Shown in pieces: positions 3,625 through 6,558 of a stretch of 6,558 bases of DNA. Numbering within the stretch: the stretch's first letter is position 1; the number at the start of each line of letters is the position of its first letter. The stretch covers positions 1-6,558 of the forward strand of contig JAJYWG010000233.1 in the NCBI GenBank assembly GCA_021791615.1, read 5' to 3'. The notes beneath the pieces were generated by a model. That model was given only the letters and a program-made list of their open reading frames with translations, ran no database searches and was not told where the DNA came from. A program made the translations under genes and the position numbers. This DNA comes from Actinomycetes bacterium (GTDB taxonomy: Bacteria > Actinomycetota > Acidimicrobiia > Acidimicrobiales > RAAP-2).

Positions 3625-6528
3625 ATGAGCCGGATGCCACTGGACGAGGTTCTGCTCGAGCGCACGGGTGAGATGGCAGCCATCGAGGTCGCCCTCGAGG
3701 GGGCCCTCGGCGGGGACGGGGGCTGCATCGTCATCGAAGGCCCGGCGGGGATCGGCAAGAGCGCCCTCCTCGCCGCCGCCCGGCGAGACGCCTCTGCCCG
3801 TGGCATGACCGTCGTCGCTGCCAGGGCCAGCGAGCTCGAAGAAGACTTCGCTTATGGAGTGGTCCGCCAGCTCCTCGAGCGCCGGGTCGATGCAGATCCT
3901 CGGCTGCTCCGTGGGCCGGCGAGCTCGGCAGCCGCGCTGCTCGGTGCTTCCGGGGAGAGCGACAGCCACCAGATGGCCGGCTTGGCGGAGCCCGAGACGG
4001 AGTTCGCCGTCGTCCACGCACTGTACTGGGTGGTGTGCAACCTCGCCGACCAAGGACCGGTGCTGCTGACCGTCGACGATCTCCAGCATTGTGACGTCCC
4101 GAGCCTCAGGTTCCTCCACTACATGGCCCGCCGTCTCGACGGTGTCCGTGTCGCCCTGGTGATCGCCGTTCGGCCGGGCCTCGACGACGAGCAGTGGTCC
4201 GAGCTCCTGGCCGCTCTGCCCGGGCAGGCCCTGCACCCCGCGCTGCTCTCGGCAGAGGCGTCCGGTCGGTTCGTCCGGGAACGGGCAGACGAAGCTCCGA
4301 GCCCTGCCTTCGTCGAGGCATGCCACCGAGCAAGCGGAGGCAACCCGTTTCTCCTGACCGAGCTGTTGGCGGCTGTCCGTTCAGACGGGCTCGACTGGGG
4401 TGACGCCGCCGCAGCATCAGTGGCCTCGCTCAGTCCCCACGGGGTCTCTCTTTCGGTCCTGTTCCGTCTCCATGGCCTGCCGCCGGAGGCCACCCGGCTT
4501 GCCCGCGCCATCGCGACCTTCGGCGGTACGGCTGCGATAGGCGAGGCCGCCCGCGTCGCCGGGATGAGCACCGCAGACGCGGCTGGCTACTGCGACATGT
4601 TGGTCCGGGTCGGTGTCCTGTCCCAGGGACGGCCTCTCGCGTTCGTGCATCCGGTCATCGGTGAAGCCGTGAGGGGGGACACGCCGCATGGGGAGCAGGT
4701 CCGCCTGCATCGACTCGCGGCCGAGCTGCTGGCCGCGAGGGGGGCCAACTCCGACCAGGTGGCGATCCACCTCTCCCTCACCGACGAGGCCGGTGATCCA
4801 TGGGTGGTCGAGGTCCTCTGGGCCGCCGGCCAGGCCGCACGCGCGAGCGGGGCGTCGGATGTGGCGAGACGCTGGCTCTCCCGGGCGGTTGCCGAGGGTG
4901 TGTCCCCGGTTCCCGCGGCCCTTCTTCGCGATCTGGGCGAGGCCGAGTGGCTTGCCGGAGACCCGGCGTCGGCCTTGGAGCACCTCCGCGCTGCCACCGC
5001 GGCGGCGGCCAGCGACCTCGCAGATCGGGTCGCGACGGCCCTTCTGACGGCCCGGGTCCAAGCGTCCGTGGCCGATTTCGTCGCGGCCGCGGCGACCGTG
5101 GACGGTGCTCTGGCCGACCGGGAGCTGCTGGCGACCACCACAGTGCGATGGCTCGAGGCCGAAGCCGCCACCTACCGGTTGCTGAACCAAGAGGATGCCG
5201 ACCTCGTTGCCGACCGCCTGGTCCAGATGGCTACCCCGGCAGGCGACACCGTTGCCGATCTGGTCATCCAGTGCAGCCTGGCTGCGACCCGCCTGCTCAA
5301 GGGCAGCGCCGCCCAAGCTGTCGCGTTCGCCCGCAGGGGGCTGTCGGACGACCGCCTGCTCGACGCAGGGGCGGTCGCGTCCTTCCCCTTCATGGCTGCG
5401 CTGACCGCCTTCAGCCTGGCCGAGGACCAGGACGAGTCCTCGGCCGTCTTCGATCGGGTCCTGTGCCACGCGCAAGATCGCGGGGCCACCACCGCCATCA
5501 CCTACGTGTGCGCTGCCGCGGCCATCGGTGCCTGGATCTGCGGGGACATCCGCCGCTGCGAGCAGATGACCCGGGAGGCCCTCGACGCGGAGTTCCCGGT
5601 CGGGTACGTTCGCCCGATCCTGCAGGCCTACCTGGCGCTCGCGCTCATGGAGCAAGGGGACCTTGGCGGCGCGGCCGAGGCCGTCGGCGCCACCGGCGCC
5701 ACCGGCCTGGACCGAGATGTGCTGTCGGCGTCGCAGTCCGTCCACGCGCTGTACGCGTGCGGTCGGCTTCACAGGTTCCGGGGCCAACCGGAGGCCGCGC
5801 TCGAGGTGCTCCGCTTCCGGGGCGATCCCGGGCAGGCAGAGAACCACCTGCCGTACCCTGCGTGGCGCCTGGAAGCCGCGAGCTGCCATCTCGACCTGGG
5901 CCAGACCTCCCAGGCCATCGCGCTGGTGAGAGAGCATGCCGTCCACGCCGAACGATGGGCAACGAGTGCCGCCCGTGGCGCCACCCGCCGTTTGGAAGCC
6001 TTGACGGAGCTCGGTGAGGCCCGCCTGGCCGGTCTGGCCGCTGCCGGCGACCTGCTGGCCGGTTCCCCGGCTCGGCTGGAATGGGCCCGTTGCCAAGTGG
6101 AGCTCGGCGCAGGTCTGCGGGCAGCCGGCCGCACCCAGGAGGCCCGCGACGTCCTGCGGGCGGCGTACGACGTCGCCGGACGCTGTGGGTCCACGGTGCT
6201 CGCCGAGCAGGCTCGCGCCGAGCTGGTGGTTGCGGGCGCCCGTCCCCGACGCCAGCACCTGACCGGGGTGCAGGCGCTGACGGCCAGCGAGCGCAGGATC
6301 TGCGAGCTGGCGGCCGAGGGCCTGACCAATATCCAGATCGCCCAGCGGCTGTTCGTGACCCGCTCCACCGTGGAGAAGCACCTCGGCCACGCGTACGACA
6401 AGCTCGGTGTCGCCGCCCGCCAAGACCTCGTCAGCCTCCTTGAAGCAGAGGCAGAGGCAGGGGTTGCCAACAGCTACCTTCGATATCACTTACCATCTAC
6501 GAGCATGCGTCGTAGAGCACGAGGGTGA
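3625..6528 (+). CDS. LuxR-family transcriptional regulator with N-terminal ATPase (LAL type)
   Basis: This 967-residue protein has the size and order of the LAL (large ATP-binding LuxR) regulators. Residues 10-13 (LLER) open the ATPase. Walker A is G39-P-A-G-I-G-K45-S46, Walker B is V146-L-L-T-V-D151-D152, a sensor-like V-R-P-G strand lies near 180, and the family-typical G-G-N-P-F-L-L is at 238-244. A winged-helix-like part follows, with F340-V-H-P and a V-R-L-H-R-L-A-A-E-L-L helix. Residues about 395-870 are Ala/Leu-rich helical repeats resembling TPRs. The LuxR helix-turn-helix spans about 885-945. ATP binding or ligand sensing in such proteins is thought to control DNA binding and gene activation. 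ATG 3625 was chosen because LAL proteins begin a few residues before the LLER motif; ATG 3634 is an alternative. Neither has a clear ribosome site, so leaderless or coupled initiation is possible. It is divergent from the small/large gene pair; target genes are unknown. Confidence 0.93.
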   Translation: MSRMPLDEVLLERTGEMAAIEVALEGALGGDGGCIVIEGPAGIGKSALLAAARRDASARGMTVVAARASELEEDFAYGVVRQLLERRVDADPRLLRGPASSAAALLGASGESDSHQMAGLAEPETEFAVVHALYWVVCNLADQGPVLLTVDDLQHCDVPSLRFLHYMARRLDGVRVALVIAVRPGLDDEQWSELLAALPGQALHPALLSAEASGRFVRERADEAPSPAFVEACHRASGGNPFLLTELLAAVRSDGLDWGDAAAASVASLSPHGVSLSVLFRLHGLPPEATRLARAIATFGGTAAIGEAARVAGMSTADAAGYCDMLVRVGVLSQGRPLAFVHPVIGEAVRGDTPHGEQVRLHRLAAELLAARGANSDQVAIHLSLTDEAGDPWVVEVLWAAGQAARASGASDVARRWLSRAVAEGVSPVPAALLRDLGEAEWLAGDPASALEHLRAATAAAASDLADRVATALLTARVQASVADFVAAAATVDGALADRELLATTTVRWLEAEAATYRLLNQEDADLVADRLVQMATPAGDTVADLVIQCSLAATRLLKGSAAQAVAFARRGLSDDRLLDAGAVASFPFMAALTAFSLAEDQDESSAVFDRVLCHAQDRGATTAITYVCAAAAIGAWICGDIRRCEQMTREALDAEFPVGYVRPILQAYLALALMEQGDLGGAAEAVGATGATGLDRDVLSASQSVHALYACGRLHRFRGQPEAALEVLRFRGDPGQAENHLPYPAWRLEAASCHLDLGQTSQAIALVREHAVHAERWATSAARGATRRLEALTELGEARLAGLAAAGDLLAGSPARLEWARCQVELGAGLRAAGRTQEARDVLRAAYDVAGRCGSTVLAEQARAELVVAGARPRRQHLTGVQALTASERRICELAAEGLTNIQIAQRLFVTRSTVEKHLGHAYDKLGVAARQDLVSLLEAEAEAGVANSYLRYHLPSTSMRRRARG
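3739..3762 (+). other. Walker A (P-loop) of the LAL regulator
   Basis: Encodes GPAGIGKS at residues 39-46, a complete G-x-x-x-x-G-K-S nucleotide-binding loop. With the intact D151-D152 of Walker B it indicates a functional ATPase site. Confidence 0.92.
6277..6459 (+). other. C-terminal LuxR-type helix-turn-helix domain
   Basis: Residues 885-945 match the LuxR DNA-binding domain. They show L-T-A-S-E889 at the start, A-A-E-G899-L-T-N902, I-A906, R-L-F-V, the recognition helix S-T-V916-E-K-H919-L, and K926-L-G-V. All hallmark positions are present, so DNA binding is expected. Confidence 0.93.
6496..6516. repeat. Short inverted repeat at the 3' end of the regulator gene
   Basis: Seven-base arms tctacga (6496-6502) and tcgtaga (6510-6516) flank a seven-base loop that itself contains the palindrome gcatgc. 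It lies within the last codons of the regulator. No T-run follows, so it is not a standard intrinsic terminator. It may be chance. Confidence 0.35.
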
Positions 6529-6558
6529 AGCTCTTTGAGTGGGCTGAGCAAGAAGGCG

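Noticed and set aside
5686..5703. Nine-base repeat ggcgccacc in two copies inside the regulator
   Set aside because: Encodes a short G-A-T-G-A-T loop. Short GC-rich repeats of this kind are expected by chance in such DNA.
4417..6489. Minus-strand frame of 690 codons opposite the regulator
   Set aside because: Antisense shadow typical of GC-rich genes. The plus strand encodes a clear LAL protein with Walker and helix-turn-helix motifs.

Overview
The window is high-GC DNA with actinobacterial gene style: mostly G/C third codon positions, a large LuxR-family ATPase regulator (LAL type), and a very small 'F-x-G-W-x-x-L' protein of a kind common in actinobacteria. No marker gene fixes the genus. 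A single TTA codon in the regulator would fit a Streptomyces-like host but does not prove one.

The layout is a divergent pair. The left half (1-3375) is read on the minus strand as a two-gene unit. A 59-residue protein starts at a GTG (3375). Its TGA overlaps the ATG of a very large gene (start 3199), which stays open for 1066 codons and leaves the window at base 1. The large protein has an N-terminal signal sequence, a helix-rich region of about 300 residues, a hydrophobic alanine/glycine hairpin in mid-protein, a Thr/Ser-rich linker, PKD/Ig-like beta domains and at least one putative-Ig (He_PIG-like) repeat, with a second starting at the edge. It is most likely a secreted, surface-exposed or envelope-associated protein. 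Its function is not recognisable from the visible part.

The right half (3625-6528) is one plus-strand gene for a 967-residue LAL regulator: N-terminal AAA-type ATPase, long helical TPR-like middle and C-terminal LuxR helix-turn-helix. Its last ~25 residues are a tail of unusual codon use that includes the only TTA codon seen in the gene.

Between the two start regions lie about 250 bases (3376-3624). They hold a 12-base perfect palindrome, an overlapping CCCAA-TT-TTGGG inverted repeat, and an array of nearly four 11-base direct repeats. The simplest reading is a shared control region. Whether the LAL protein controls the divergent small-protein/secreted-protein unit is inference from position only. 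The most notable points are the undescribed small-plus-giant coupled gene pair, the marked preference for the Thr codon ACA in the giant gene (absent from its neighbour), and the 11-base repeat array.
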